From: an uncultured Bacteroidales bacterium
GTDB taxonomy: Bacteria > Bacteroidota > Bacteroidia > Bacteroidales > Bacteroidaceae
DNA length: 35,798 nt
Assembly (NCBI GenBank): GCA_937914945.1
Contig: CALGJF010000042.1
Coordinates: 1-35,798 of the forward strand
Direction of reading: 5' to 3'
Shown here: positions 20,542-29,025 of the stretch, in pieces
How positions within the stretch are numbered: position 1 is the stretch's first letter
How the letters are laid out: each line of letters begins with the position of its first letter
The notes under the pieces: generated by a model
What the model was told of the DNA's origin: nothing
What the model saw: the letters and a program-made list of their open reading frames with translations, nothing else
Database searches by the model: none
Translations under genes and position numbers: made by a program

Positions 20542-21891
20542 TTACAATTCAAAAAGCCCCTCTTTCAAAATCTCGCTTACCGTGGGGTGGGGGAACACCG
20601 TGCGTTTCAGTTCCTCTATCGTTATTTTATGGGTTATCGCCATGCAGGCCGCGCATATAAACTCGCCCGATGGGTTGCCCACCATGTGAACGCCTATAAC
20701 GTACCCCTCTTTGTTGGCAAGTATCTTGCACAGGCCCATCTGCCCCTCGTTTTCGGCCACGAATCGGCCCGAATAGGTCATGGGCAGCTTGCTCACTCGG
20801 TATTCTATGCCTTGTGCGGTGGCTTGTTCCTCGGTGAGGCCCACGCTGCTCACCTCGGGGTTGGTATATACTATGCCGGGGATGGCGTTGTACTCCATCT
20901 TATCCTCTTTGCCTGTTATGTGGTTTACAGCCACCTCTCCCTCGCGGCTTGCGGTGTGTGCCAGCAGCGAGAAGCCTGTAACATCGCCCGCAGCATATAC
21001 GTTGGGCATTGTAGTTTGCATATGCTCGTTTACCTTTATGCCACGCTCGGCCTCCACTGCAATGTTCTCGAGCCCGAATCCTTTGAGCACTGCCCTGCGG
21101 CCCACGCTCATCAGTATCTTGTCGCCCTCGGCTGTGAATGCGTTGCCCTCGCCGTCGGTGTAGTGCACGGTGCAGCCCTCAATGGCTGTTACCTTGCAAC
21201 CGAGGCAGAATTTCACACCTCGCTTGGCGTATATCCCGCGCAGCGTCTCGGCCACCTCTTTGTCCATGCCGCCAAGAATCTCGGGTAGCATCTCAATTAC
21301 CGTTACGGGCACGCCCAAGCTGTTGTAAAAGCTGGCAAACTCCATGCCTATGACACCGCCACCGATGATTACAAGGCTTGCGGGGGCAGCTGTGAGTGCA
21401 AGAATCTCGCGGTTGGTGAGTACCGCCTCGTTCCTCTCAACGCCGGGGATAGGGGGCACAAACGCCTCGCTGCCGGTGCATATGAGTAGATTGGCGGCTT
21501 CGTAATTCTGTTCGCCGCAGATGATTTTTATACGGCTTGTGTCGCCACTCTCAATGAAAGCGTCGCCACGCACCACCTCCACATTGTGGTTCTCCATCTT
21601 CATTTTTATGCCGGCTACCAGCTTGCGCACCACTTTTGTCTTGCGGTCTGCAATCTTCTTGTAGTCGAAAAGCACATTCTCGGCAGTGATGCCATACTTT
21701 TTGCCACCTTGCGCGTGTTCATACATTTTTGCGCTGTATAGCAGTGTCTTTGTGGGGATGCACCCCTCGTTGAGGCACACACCGCCAAGCTCGCGTTTCT
21801 CAAACAACACGGTTTTTAACCCTTTTGCTCCGGCATTTTCTGCTGCCACATATCCGGCGGGGCCTCCGCCTATGATTGCCAAGTCGTACAT
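20542..21891 (-). CDS. lpdA: Dihydrolipoyl dehydrogenase
   Basis: This 449-aa flavoprotein (E3) reoxidises dihydrolipoamide in 2-oxoacid dehydrogenase or glycine-cleavage complexes. The FAD-binding GGGPAGY is at 8-14, the redox disulfide Cys39/Cys44 in GGVCLNEGCIPTKTLL, the NAD-binding GGGVIGMEFASF near 177-188, and the catalytic His435-Glu440 pair in HPTVSE near the end. No E1 or E2 gene is adjacent. The upstream genes end 11 and 15 bases before each other, so lpdA is the third gene of a unit starting at 23594, an unusual partnership. Confidence 0.96.
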   Translation of the reverse strand: MYDLAIIGGGPAGYVAAENAGAKGLKTVLFEKRELGGVCLNEGCIPTKTLLYSAKMYEHAQGGKKYGITAENVLFDYKKIADRKTKVVRKLVAGIKMKMENHNVEVVRGDAFIESGDTSRIKIICGEQNYEAANLLICTGSEAFVPPIPGVERNEAVLTNREILALTAAPASLVIIGGGVIGMEFASFYNSLGVPVTVIEMLPEILGGMDKEVAETLRGIYAKRGVKFCLGCKVTAIEGCTVHYTDGEGNAFTAEGDKILMSVGRRAVLKGFGLENIAVEAERGIKVNEHMQTTMPNVYAAGDVTGFSLLAHTASREGEVAVNHITGKEDKMEYNAIPGIVYTNPEVSSVGLTEEQATAQGIEYRVSKLPMTYSGRFVAENEGQMGLCKILANKEGYVIGVHMVGNPSGEFICAACMAITHKITIEELKRTVFPHPTVSEILKEGLFEL

Positions 21892-21902
21892 AATATTGTT
21901 AT

Positions 21903-22940
21903 TTATTGTTTGTTTTCAATCAAATAGTCTGTATATCCGTCGAGCTGCTTCACTGTTTCCAATATCCCTTGCTTGTACTCATGGCTGTCGCTCCATTTGT
22001 ATAGCCCGTGGTTGTCGTAGTAATCGGTAAAATCGTCTATATACCAATTGCCATTCTCGTAAACGAGGTTCAGCTGCGTCTTGCCCGTGCTTTTTCGCTC
22101 TCCTGCCTGTGTGTGCATTATATATGCTGCGGTTACATCGGCTGTGGCTTTCGAAGGGCTTGTAATCTTTATATTGGATATATTATACTCTATTCTGTCC
22201 CAATCTTGTGTGCGAATCCAGCAATCTTTGCCTACAATCATTTCGCCCAATTTCTCCTCCCAATAGCCTATTTCGCTGCTCAACTCTTTGAATTGTTGCG
22301 ACAGGTATTTCTCGCTCAGTGCGCCGGTGTTTGGGTGGTCGCTATGTGCAATGCGGGCAACCTCATTGTAAATTGTTTCCAAGCGGGCTGCAACCATTGC
22401 ACTGTCGCTTGTTATTTGAGCCTCAATGAAACGCGGCAGTTCCTTTATCATAAAATTAAGGTCGCTCGCCTCGCCCTGCGACTGAAAATCGGCAATGCGC
22501 CACTCGCCGCCTTCGTTTGTTACAAATACGGTGCGTTGCGTCTGCCACTCTTTCTCCTTGTATGCCTCGCAATAGAAGTGTGCTGCCACGGTGGCCGTGT
22601 ATAGCCTCTCATCGGCTGCCTTTTGCACATTGTTTATTTTGAATTTTATGCTGTCGAAATAGTCTTGGCAACCAATGAAAAGGTCGTATGCTCCGCCACC
22701 GGAGTGTAGCATACATTCGCCCGCTTTCTTCTCCCATCGGCGTGCCTCGCCATAATATAGGCGAAACTCGCGCGAACAGTGCTTTTTCACAAGTGTTTCA
22801 TAATCGCCATTGTCGTTGTTTCTGATGCCCGCCACCTTGTTGTAGGTATCTTCCAAGAAGGCTTGCACCGCCTTTTCATCTTGCGAAAAAGCAGGCAACG
22901 CGGCAAAAATAAAAGCAACGATAAATGCGATTTTTTTCAT
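21903..22940 (-). CDS. Secreted protein with two NTF2-like (DUF3828-type) repeats
   Basis: This 345-aa protein has a signal peptide (MKKIAFIVAFIFAALPAFSQ, residues 1-20). The mature part has two similar halves, about 22-165 and 178-330. Each starts with an alpha helix of the form (F)LE(D/T)xYNxVA and contains a long kinked strand with WEEKLGE/WEKKAGE, then a Trp-containing final strand (GGEWRIADF; NGNWYIDDF), typical of NTF2-like domains such as DUF3828. Function is unknown; such domains often bind small ligands or other proteins in the periplasm. It lies 11 bases upstream of lpdA and 15 downstream of a membrane-protein gene. Confidence 0.8.
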   Translation of the reverse strand: MKKIAFIVAFIFAALPAFSQDEKAVQAFLEDTYNKVAGIRNNDNGDYETLVKKHCSREFRLYYGEARRWEKKAGECMLHSGGGAYDLFIGCQDYFDSIKFKINNVQKAADERLYTATVAAHFYCEAYKEKEWQTQRTVFVTNEGGEWRIADFQSQGEASDLNFMIKELPRFIEAQITSDSAMVAARLETIYNEVARIAHSDHPNTGALSEKYLSQQFKELSSEIGYWEEKLGEMIVGKDCWIRTQDWDRIEYNISNIKITSPSKATADVTAAYIMHTQAGERKSTGKTQLNLVYENGNWYIDDFTDYYDNHGLYKWSDSHEYKQGILETVKQLDGYTDYLIENKQ

Positions 22941-22955
22941 AATAAATGCGATTTT

Positions 22956-23594
22956 TTATGCCCTTATGCCATCCTTCCACGCAACCTTGCCTGCGTGCAG
23001 TGCAAATATCACATACATGTAAACCGCGGCGGCAACAACGCCCATCACGGCTCCCGAACTTATGCACAGTGCAAGGTATATGATATCAATGAAAAGTAAT
23101 ATGGTAAAAATAACGCGCCACATATTAAGCTCCTTTGAACGGCGTTTGCAACGCACGGCCATTTGCGCGGGCAGGGTGGTGTGTGGCAGTGCAATGAGGA
23201 ACAGAATATTCGTTGCAATGAGGGCGAAAAGCCCCAAACTCCATGCACCTGCAAGAGCCATGCCAAGCGCGTCGTTGTGCATATATCTGTCGGGGAACAT
23301 CTGTCCAATGATGCGCAGGTGCAAAACCGCAGCGGGGAATAATGCCACGGTGGCAGCGTTCATAAGCAGAAACATATAGCCGCGCCCAATGGCCTTGATG
23401 CGTGCAAAATGCTCCCATCGCCAAATTTTCAAAAGCAGCAAGAAGGCAACGAATACCATGCCAAGAGTGAAAATACCCACACACCATTGCAGAAATTCGT
23501 TATTTCCCAGCGCGATAGCCGTGGGAACGGCTGTAGCACCGGCCAATAGCAATAAAGCCGAAACGGCCATAGGTGATGATATCTGTTTAAGCAT
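22956..23594 (-). CDS. Six-helix integral membrane protein of unknown function
   Basis: The 212-aa product is highly hydrophobic, with probable membrane segments at about 9-29, 35-58, 72-92, 109-135, 158-178 and 181-200, and positive loops (KIWRWEHFARIK, RCKRRSKELNMWR) on one side. I do not recognise the family. It is the first gene of the unit that continues with a secreted NTF2-like protein and lpdA, with 15 bases between the first two. Its promoter region (23595-23734) is shared with the divergent EFR1 gene. Confidence 0.75.
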   Translation of the reverse strand: MLKQISSPMAVSALLLLAGATAVPTAIALGNNEFLQWCVGIFTLGMVFVAFLLLLKIWRWEHFARIKAIGRGYMFLLMNAATVALFPAAVLHLRIIGQMFPDRYMHNDALGMALAGAWSLGLFALIATNILFLIALPHTTLPAQMAVRCKRRSKELNMWRVIFTILLFIDIIYLALCISSGAVMGVVAAAVYMYVIFALHAGKVAWKDGIRA

Positions 23595-23615
23595 AACTCA
23601 CAATTTTTAATATTG

Positions 23616-23646
23616 CGAATATAGTGTATCGCTCCCGCAAATGCAA
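23616..23646 (-). promoter_or_regulatory. Probable promoter of the 23594-20542 unit
   Basis: On the - strand TTG (23646-23644) and TATATTCG (23623-23616, one mismatch to TAnnTTTG) are 20 bases apart. The start codon is about 22 bases downstream. Confidence 0.45.
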
Positions 23647-23699
23647 GCCCAAACAGTAGAAAATATATTACACTCCCTCTGTTATATTATTAAAATGGC

Positions 23700-23707
23700 T
23701 ATATTCG
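23700..23707 (+). promoter_or_regulatory. Possible -7 element for the EFR1 gene
   Basis: TATATTCG, identical to the -7 sequence used on the opposite strand, lies 27 bases before the EFR1 start. No good -33 element is present, so this is tentative. Confidence 0.35.
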
Positions 23708-23734
23708 CGGCAGAACACAAAATGATATAGCACA

Positions 23735-24502
23735 ATGAAGGTAACAACGCTCTATTTCAGTGCCACATATATAACCAAACGTGTGGTAGAGGCTGTGGCA
23801 ACGGCTATTTCGAACGAAGTTGTGGTACACGACATAACCAACAATCAGGCAACCGATGAAATCCTTGTCCCGGCCGATGAGCTTTTGGTAGTAGGTGTAC
23901 CCGTGTATGCAGGGCGTGTGCCCGCAATGGCGGTGGAACGCCTTCGCCGTTTCAAGGGTTGCAACACCCCCGCGGTGCTTGTTGCGGTCTATGGTAACCG
24001 CCACTACGACGATGCTGTTCTGGAACTGCACGATATTATGACCTCCTGCGGTTTTCACACCGTGGCGGCAGGTGCGTTCATCGCCCGCCACTCTATATTT
24101 TCCAAGGTAGCAGCCACCCGCCCCGATGCCGACGACATGGCGCAGATTAAAGATTTTGCAAGCAAGGCAGCCTCTCTGCTTGCCACAGGCTATGGAGATA
24201 TTGAAATTCCCGGCAACCGCCCATATAAAGTGCCCGGCGGCATCCCCATTTGGCCCACCGCCTCGCGCAAATGTACCGCTTGCGGGGCATGTGCACGCCT
24301 ATGCCCCACAGGGGCAATTGACCCTGCATCGCCAAGGGGCGTAGATAAAGAAAAATGTATAAAATGTGGCCGTTGCATAGTGGTGTGCCCCGCAAAAGCC
24401 CGCCGTTTCTATGGCATAAAATATTCGCTTGCAGCAGCACGCTTCAACTTGGCCTTTGCCGCACGACGCGAGAACGAAATGTGGTTTGCAGCCAAATATT
24501 AG
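23735..24502 (+). CDS. EFR1-type protein: flavodoxin-like domain fused to a 2x[4Fe-4S] ferredoxin
   Basis: The 255-aa protein has a flavodoxin-like N-terminal half (about 1-150; FMN-loop sequence FSATYITKRVVE, then VVGVPVYAGRVP and VLVAVYGNRHYDD) and a C-terminal ferredoxin domain. The two cluster motifs are Cys180-183-186-190 and Cys208-211-214-218, each in C-x2-C-x2-C-x3-CP form. EFR1-family proteins are soluble electron carriers of anaerobes; partner and substrate here are unknown. It is divergent from the membrane-protein/lpdA unit and precedes a TPR protein by 47 bases. Confidence 0.93.
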   Translation: MKVTTLYFSATYITKRVVEAVATAISNEVVVHDITNNQATDEILVPADELLVVGVPVYAGRVPAMAVERLRRFKGCNTPAVLVAVYGNRHYDDAVLELHDIMTSCGFHTVAAGAFIARHSIFSKVAATRPDADDMAQIKDFASKAASLLATGYGDIEIPGNRPYKVPGGIPIWPTASRKCTACGACARLCPTGAIDPASPRGVDKEKCIKCGRCIVVCPAKARRFYGIKYSLAAARFNLAFAARRENEMWFAAKY

Positions 24503-24549
24503 TGCGCCTGTGCCGGATAAACAATATATGTAATCTTAAACAGATAGTT

Positions 24550-25455
24550 ATGAATCGTTTATTTTTAATCCTCCTTGCATTGATTGTCACATTCCCCGCA
24601 TTTGCGCAAACAAGGCAAAATTTGTACGACAAGTTCTGCGACGTAGTAAGCCGGCGCGACATCGCCGCCACGGCAGCGCTTATGGCAGAATGGGAAAAAT
24701 TGTACCCCTACGATGCGGAACTCTTTTCGGTGCGGGCAAACTACCACTTTACAAATGCCATTACCACTATAACGGTGCTCTGCGACAGTGTACCGTCCGA
24801 TAACAGGGAGTGTTATGCATTGGTAGATTCGCTGGGAGAAGTAAAAGAATATATGTATTACGAAACCCGCATAAACAGGGCAAAAATTGATTCCACCACT
24901 GCAATATTAACGCAAGGAATAGCAAAGCACCCCGATAGGCTCGATTTTAGGCTAGGTAAGGTTACCGTTCACCTTCAGGCGAATGAGAACGCCCTTGCCG
25001 TGCAAGAGGTTGAGGCGGCACTTAGGCGTTCCATTGTCAATGAGAACAAATGGTATAACACCCTCGATGAACCAATTGAAACCGATGGAATATCCTATTT
25101 GAGAGGCTGCATACAGGACTATTTCTCGCAATTGATTGACATCAACGACCTTGCTGCAGCCGAAAGAATGGCCGATATCTGTCTCCGTTACTATCCCCGC
25201 GAGGCCGTTTTTATTACGAACAAAGGAACCTTAAGATATTTCGCTGGAGACCTCCATGCCGCCCTAGGCCTTTACCTGGCAGCAAGAGATATTGCCCCCA
25301 CCGATATGCTCATTGCAAATAACATCGCAAACGTTTATGTAGATATGGGCGACAAAGAGAACGCGCTTAAATACTATCATATTGTAGCCGGCTCCAATGA
25401 CGAATACTATGCCGAAAAGGCAATGCAGGCAATGAAGGAATTGAACGCAAAGTAG
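24550..25455 (+). CDS. Secreted tetratricopeptide-repeat protein
   Basis: The 301-aa product starts with a signal peptide, MNRLFLILLALIVTFPAFAQ. The open frame extends 65 codons upstream, but that part overlaps the EFR1 gene and the Met before NRLFLIL gives a proper secretion signal. The mature protein is helical with TPR-like units, clearest at LYLAARDIAPTDMLIANNIA and VYVDMGDKENALKYYHIVAG near the C-terminus, and a helix rich in charged residues in the middle. No catalytic motif is seen. It may be co-transcribed with the EFR1 gene. Function unknown. Confidence 0.82.
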   Translation: MNRLFLILLALIVTFPAFAQTRQNLYDKFCDVVSRRDIAATAALMAEWEKLYPYDAELFSVRANYHFTNAITTITVLCDSVPSDNRECYALVDSLGEVKEYMYYETRINRAKIDSTTAILTQGIAKHPDRLDFRLGKVTVHLQANENALAVQEVEAALRRSIVNENKWYNTLDEPIETDGISYLRGCIQDYFSQLIDINDLAAAERMADICLRYYPREAVFITNKGTLRYFAGDLHAALGLYLAARDIAPTDMLIANNIANVYVDMGDKENALKYYHIVAGSNDEYYAEKAMQAMKELNAK

Positions 25456-25626
25456 TGCAAAGCCTACTTGCGGTGATAAAATGTGGTTGCGAAAAAGTAG
25501 GATGGGAATCTGACTGCGATGCTTGTTTTTTTTGGGGGGAAGTGTTGTAACACAAAGAAATAGGAATTTGATTTTTATGCTTTTTGATATTTTTTAATCT
25601 ATGTCTTAAAAAATGTATAAAAAGAT

Positions 25627-25657
25627 TTTGCGCATAGCGGCTTGCTCTCTATATTTG
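25627..25657 (+). promoter_or_regulatory. Bacteroidota-type promoter of the 419-aa membrane protein gene
   Basis: TTTG at 25627-25630 and TATATTTG at 25650-25657 are 19 bases apart, a full consensus match. The start codon is 64 bases downstream. Confidence 0.8.
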
Positions 25658-25720
25658 TGAAATCGAATCGTTTCGCATTAAATATCAACGTTATAATCAA
25701 CTACAATAGACAAACCGACT

Positions 25721-26980
25721 ATGAAAGACGAAGAGAAAAAATCAATGGAGGAGGGTTACGTTTCGTTCGACCCCGAGGAACTGAAGAATTCCACACAAGA
25801 GGGTGACCCCAACGATGAGGCTTATGAACTGCTGTGGGAGGCAACCTGCGTGTCGTCACACGTAAGTGACATAGACAAGGCGGCGCGCAGCACCGACGAG
25901 GATAACATCTATCCCACAACACCGGCCGAGGTAGATAAAATGGAGGAACTTGTGAACAAGGCGGTTGCCGCCCTCCAAGAGCCCAACGACGAGTTTTCGC
26001 AACGCATTTCGGAGTTGCGCGATATAATAGCCTGGTCGCGCAAACGCCATTGGAAACTGAATTGGATGATAATCGCAGGTGTCGCAATCTCGGCATTTAT
26101 TCTGGCTTGTATGATAGGCGGCGGGCAAGGCGACATTAACGAGGCTAGTGCATGTGTCGCAAAAGTTGAGGCCTGGGAAGAGGTGGAACTTGTGCATTTC
26201 GACAATTTAGATGCGCTTCTGCATTCAAATATTCAGGACTGCGATACCAAATATAAATACGACTCGCCCACCAATTGGTATCACCACGAACTGTATGCTG
26301 CAGCCTGGAACTATGTTGAGGCTGTAAAATCTATTGCCGACGACGAGAAATACCTAAAGACCGAAGAGGATGAGACAATGATAGAAGGCCGTAAACGAGC
26401 CATCAAGAATGCAACTGAAAGAAAAGAGGAGGCCGTCGAGAGGTTCGAAGAACTCAAGGATCTCGATTATAAAGGTGTGAAAGAGATAGCCTTGGAAGAG
26501 GCCGAGGACGGTCTGTCGGCTGCAAAGTCCGGTGCTGCATTTGCCAATTTTATTATAGTAGCATTCATAATGCTCATACCGTTGTATATCTTTGCCTCGC
26601 GCCCCTACGGCTACACAATAAGCCGCTATCGCCGCGAAGAAAAGAACCTTGGCCGAATACAAAAAGTGGCAATGTGGCTCTCGGGAGGTATGCTTGCCAT
26701 TGAAGGTAGTATCGGATTCATGGAAATTGTGACAAAATGGAGCGATGGTTCAACAACCCGCGAAGATGACGGAACCGGCCCCGCAAGGCTTGCCATCAAA
26801 GCTCTGCTCATCGGTGGAGCAGTGCTGATATTCTGTTTCACAAGCACCTTCATTATGCTCTATGCAACCATCACAGGCCTCATCCGCAACTACGACTGGA
26901 CCGAGGTGAAGAAAAAGGTGGCCGGCGCCGCCGAAGCAGCCAAAGCAAAATATGACGAGGCGCGCAAAGAGCAGAAATAA
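25721..26980 (+). CDS. Acidic four-helix membrane protein of unknown family
   Basis: The 419-aa protein has an acidic soluble N-terminus (1-110), a first membrane segment at about 113-134, a largely helical charged loop (135-270) with coiled-coil character (KRAIKNATERKEEAVERFEE), then three membrane segments at about 273-292, 317-337 and 358-384, and a Lys/Ala-rich tail. There is no signal peptide and no motif I recognise. It is a single-gene transcription unit, with a consensus promoter upstream and a 19-bp-stem terminator downstream, lying at the edge of the mobile element but with host-like composition. A stress or envelope-sensing role would be a guess. Confidence 0.8.
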   Translation: MKDEEKKSMEEGYVSFDPEELKNSTQEGDPNDEAYELLWEATCVSSHVSDIDKAARSTDEDNIYPTTPAEVDKMEELVNKAVAALQEPNDEFSQRISELRDIIAWSRKRHWKLNWMIIAGVAISAFILACMIGGGQGDINEASACVAKVEAWEEVELVHFDNLDALLHSNIQDCDTKYKYDSPTNWYHHELYAAAWNYVEAVKSIADDEKYLKTEEDETMIEGRKRAIKNATERKEEAVERFEELKDLDYKGVKEIALEEAEDGLSAAKSGAAFANFIIVAFIMLIPLYIFASRPYGYTISRYRREEKNLGRIQKVAMWLSGGMLAIEGSIGFMEIVTKWSDGSTTREDDGTGPARLAIKALLIGGAVLIFCFTSTFIMLYATITGLIRNYDWTEVKKKVAGAAEAAKAKYDEARKEQK

Positions 26981-27022
26981 GCAAACGGAATAGTGCTTGC
27001 ATCTAAGCAATCCCGGCAACAA

Positions 27023-27064
27023 AAAACAATAGCGACAAACAACCGTGTTTGTCGCTATTGTTTT
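27023..27064. terminator. Strong bidirectional terminator between the 419-aa gene and the mobile element
   Basis: Arms 27023-27041 and 27046-27064 form a perfect 19-bp stem (core AGCGACAAACA) with loop ACCG and T-rich ends on both strands. It can serve the + strand gene ending at 26980 and the - strand toxin gene ending at 27155. Confidence 0.9.
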
Positions 27065-27154
27065 GAAAAAGTGTCGAGTTCTCTTATAAATTATCAAACA
27101 AGTTTATAGAGGATTTTGAGCGCATTATGGACTTTGTAGAGTATAATTTCAAAC

Positions 27155-28012
27155 TCAAATTTCCTCCTCGTTCGGATTGAAATCCTCATAGAAATGCCGT
27201 TGTCTCATTTCAATATCTTTAAGTTCTTGATAAAGAAATGTACATGCATAATCATATAGAGGTATAGCTGTTCCGTGTTTGTTCGACTCATCAAAGCCAA
27301 GGTTTGCCTTGTAATAGTTTATTAACATTTTGTCGGGTGTAAAATCCGCTGCAAACAAAAAAAGATATTCACAACCTATTATCTTTTTTAACTCAAAAAT
27401 CTTTGGGACAATGAAATGCCAAAACATAACAGCACCCATTTTTTGCTTAAAGCCAAAATCAGCCCAAATATTGCGATTATTTTCATTTACACAAAAATGT
27501 ACAATCTCAACACCTGCAAAAGTTCTTCCAACTTGTCTTAACCTTCCCTCAGATTCATTCTTTAAATCTTCTAGAAACTGATTAGCTTTCAAATTGCTAA
27601 TTCCTAGTAAATCATTCTTTTTAAGTCCTTTTCTTGTACGAACGCCCTCTAAAATCTTTCCTATAAGTTTTTTGTCTTCTTCAGAAGATGCTGGGTCTTT
27701 TTCTAATTCTACAAGATGACAATAGAGCTCATTTAACCTCCTCAACTGTTCTATTTCATACGCCTCGTCATACAACATACCGCACTTAATTGAGAAGTAG
27801 AAAAGTATTTTACCTTCATTATTCTTGATAAGATAATAAGCTACATTCCCATTTTCGTCCTCTTCGTATGCCTCGTTTTTTAACGTATCTTCTAAACTTG
27901 AATTTTTTGTGTTAGAAAAATCAGCAACAGTATATAGGTTCTCACTTTTTGAGGAAAGACGCTCGCAAACAAGTGAGTCTAATAATTCTTTTTGTTCAGG
28001 AGTTATACGCAT
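27155..28012 (-). CDS. Probable GNAT-like toxin partner of a Panacea antitoxin
   Basis: This 285-aa protein follows the Panacea-domain gene by 6 bases. The N-terminal two thirds are helical and charged and resemble nothing I know well. The C-terminal part (about 190-265) has a GNAT-like layout: a long helix AVMFWHFIVPKIFELKKIIGC, a strand EYLFLFAADF, and the typical NYYKANLGFDES that in GNATs closes the fold after the acyl-CoA site. A clear R/Q-x-x-G-x-G/A loop is not seen, so activity is uncertain. Panacea antitoxins are encoded beside very diverse toxins, including GNAT-like ones, which supports a toxin role. It ends before the bidirectional terminator at 27023-27064. Confidence 0.65.
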   Translation of the reverse strand: MRITPEQKELLDSLVCERLSSKSENLYTVADFSNTKNSSLEDTLKNEAYEEDENGNVAYYLIKNNEGKILFYFSIKCGMLYDEAYEIEQLRRLNELYCHLVELEKDPASSEEDKKLIGKILEGVRTRKGLKKNDLLGISNLKANQFLEDLKNESEGRLRQVGRTFAGVEIVHFCVNENNRNIWADFGFKQKMGAVMFWHFIVPKIFELKKIIGCEYLFLFAADFTPDKMLINYYKANLGFDESNKHGTAIPLYDYACTFLYQELKDIEMRQRHFYEDFNPNEEEI

Positions 28013-28018
28013 TGTCTG

Positions 28019-28483
28019 TTAAGAATTCAGTTTTTCATAAAGGAATCTGCGAATTTTCACACGTTCAGCATCCTTCTTAATATTATCAGTCTGTATCTGT
28101 ACGTGAGGGTGTTCTGTTGTAACTCTCCCCCTTGCTTCCTGCCATGCATATTCTCCATGTGTTATATTACTCAAGCTCCAAGAATCTTTTACTGCATATA
28201 TTTGGAAAACGATATCAAATACGTCTTTATAATGTTCTTTCTCTTGAATAGACAAATCTTGATGCAAAGCGTCATATCTGTATTTCTGTCTTATAGGAAC
28301 CATTACTGGCCCATATTTCCATGCTTCAAAACAATCTTTGAATAAGGGTTCCCCCAATTGAATAAAAGACTCACGTTGTGCAAAATAAAGTAGTTTGTGC
28401 AACTTCATTTCATCAATCTTAGCGTTACGACTCTGCTGATAACGCATACAAATATAAGATGCTACTTTAACAATATCAGCCAT
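28019..28483 (-). CDS. Panacea-domain (DUF4065, SocA-like) antitoxin
   Basis: The 154-aa protein has the Panacea signature almost complete: an N-terminal helix with VASYICMRYQ, KLHKLLYFAQ (about 27-36), EPLFKDCFEAWKYGPVMVPI (about 45-64), and a terminal region ending IRRFLYEKLN. This domain neutralises a wide range of toxins by direct binding and is also found in SocA of Caulobacter. It lies upstream of and 6 bases from the probable toxin, the usual antitoxin-first order, and both are AT-rich. Its promoter probably lies in the gene-free 28484-28700 region, where a dyad at 28582-28632 could be an operator. Confidence 0.85.
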   Translation of the reverse strand: MADIVKVASYICMRYQQSRNAKIDEMKLHKLLYFAQRESFIQLGEPLFKDCFEAWKYGPVMVPIRQKYRYDALHQDLSIQEKEHYKDVFDIVFQIYAVKDSWSLSNITHGEYAWQEARGRVTTEHPHVQIQTDNIKKDAERVKIRRFLYEKLNS

Positions 28484-28581
28484 GATTTCTAAATTTAATG
28501 TTGCAAATAAATATCTTTATTGTCAGTATAACAAATCTGCTGTAATTATTTCAACAGACAAATCTATTTTAATGTTTATTA

Positions 28582-28632
28582 TATAGTGTACAAAATTGGA
28601 CTAGTTAGTATAACGCTGTACTAATACTATAG
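28582..28632. promoter_or_regulatory. Dyad symmetry upstream of the antitoxin gene
   Basis: TATAGT (28582-28587) and ACTATA (28626-28631) enclose GTAC at both inner sides and TTAGTA/TACTAA (28605-28610, 28619-28624). Nested symmetry about 100 bases before the antitoxin start suits an autoregulatory operator, but there is no consensus to compare with. Confidence 0.35.
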
Positions 28633-28850
28633 CACAAAAGTATTAAATTCTTTTTTATTAGAATGATTTTTGCATAAAAAGTTTAATAAAATGAACAAAG
28701 ACTTTTGTTGTTGATTATTTTATGACTGTAAAAATACAAACATATAATAATTACAAAGTTGCTAAACTACTTCAATGTTATATCAGAGACATAACATTTA
28801 ATCAAGATTACTACAAGGTTGGTATGGTATCAAATAGCAAAACACATTCA

Positions 28851-28873
28851 GCACCCCTCCGCGGGTGCTTTTT
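28851..28873 (+). terminator. Intrinsic terminator without an obvious gene
   Basis: GCACCC (28851-28856) and GGGTGC (28863-28868) form a GC-rich stem followed by TTTTT. It is oriented for + strand transcription and stands about 150 bases before the next gene, so it ends either a small RNA or a very short transcript. Confidence 0.7.
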
Positions 28874-29025
28874 ACCTATGCAACCTCTTTCGCTATTGCA
28901 AATTTCATTTGTAGTAGAAGTGGAAGAACTGTTTTCCATTTTTGGTAAAAATATTTTTTTCAAAAAAATACTTACTATTGACTCTATTTTAACTTAACCT
29001 AATATTTATATAAATACATATTACA

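Larger units (their letters stand above)
28484..29025. other. Gene-free AT-rich region between the antitoxin and the rep module
   Basis: No credible gene is seen. An ORF at 28722-28997 contains an intrinsic terminator hairpin (28851-28873) and is not convincing. A dyad at 28582-28632 (TATAGTGTAC / GTAC...ACTATA, with TTAGTA/TACTAA inside) may be the antitoxin operator. The region could hold a small RNA ending at the hairpin, the replication origin of the element, or the left att site. Confidence 0.5.

Noticed and set aside
24355..24549. Longer start for the TPR protein at 24550
   Set aside because: The extension overlaps the EFR1 ferredoxin domain in another frame, and the inner Met is followed by a proper signal peptide.
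28722..28997. 91-aa + strand ORF in the AT-rich gap
   Set aside because: An intrinsic terminator hairpin with T run lies inside it and the protein looks random; kept only as a possible small-RNA region.
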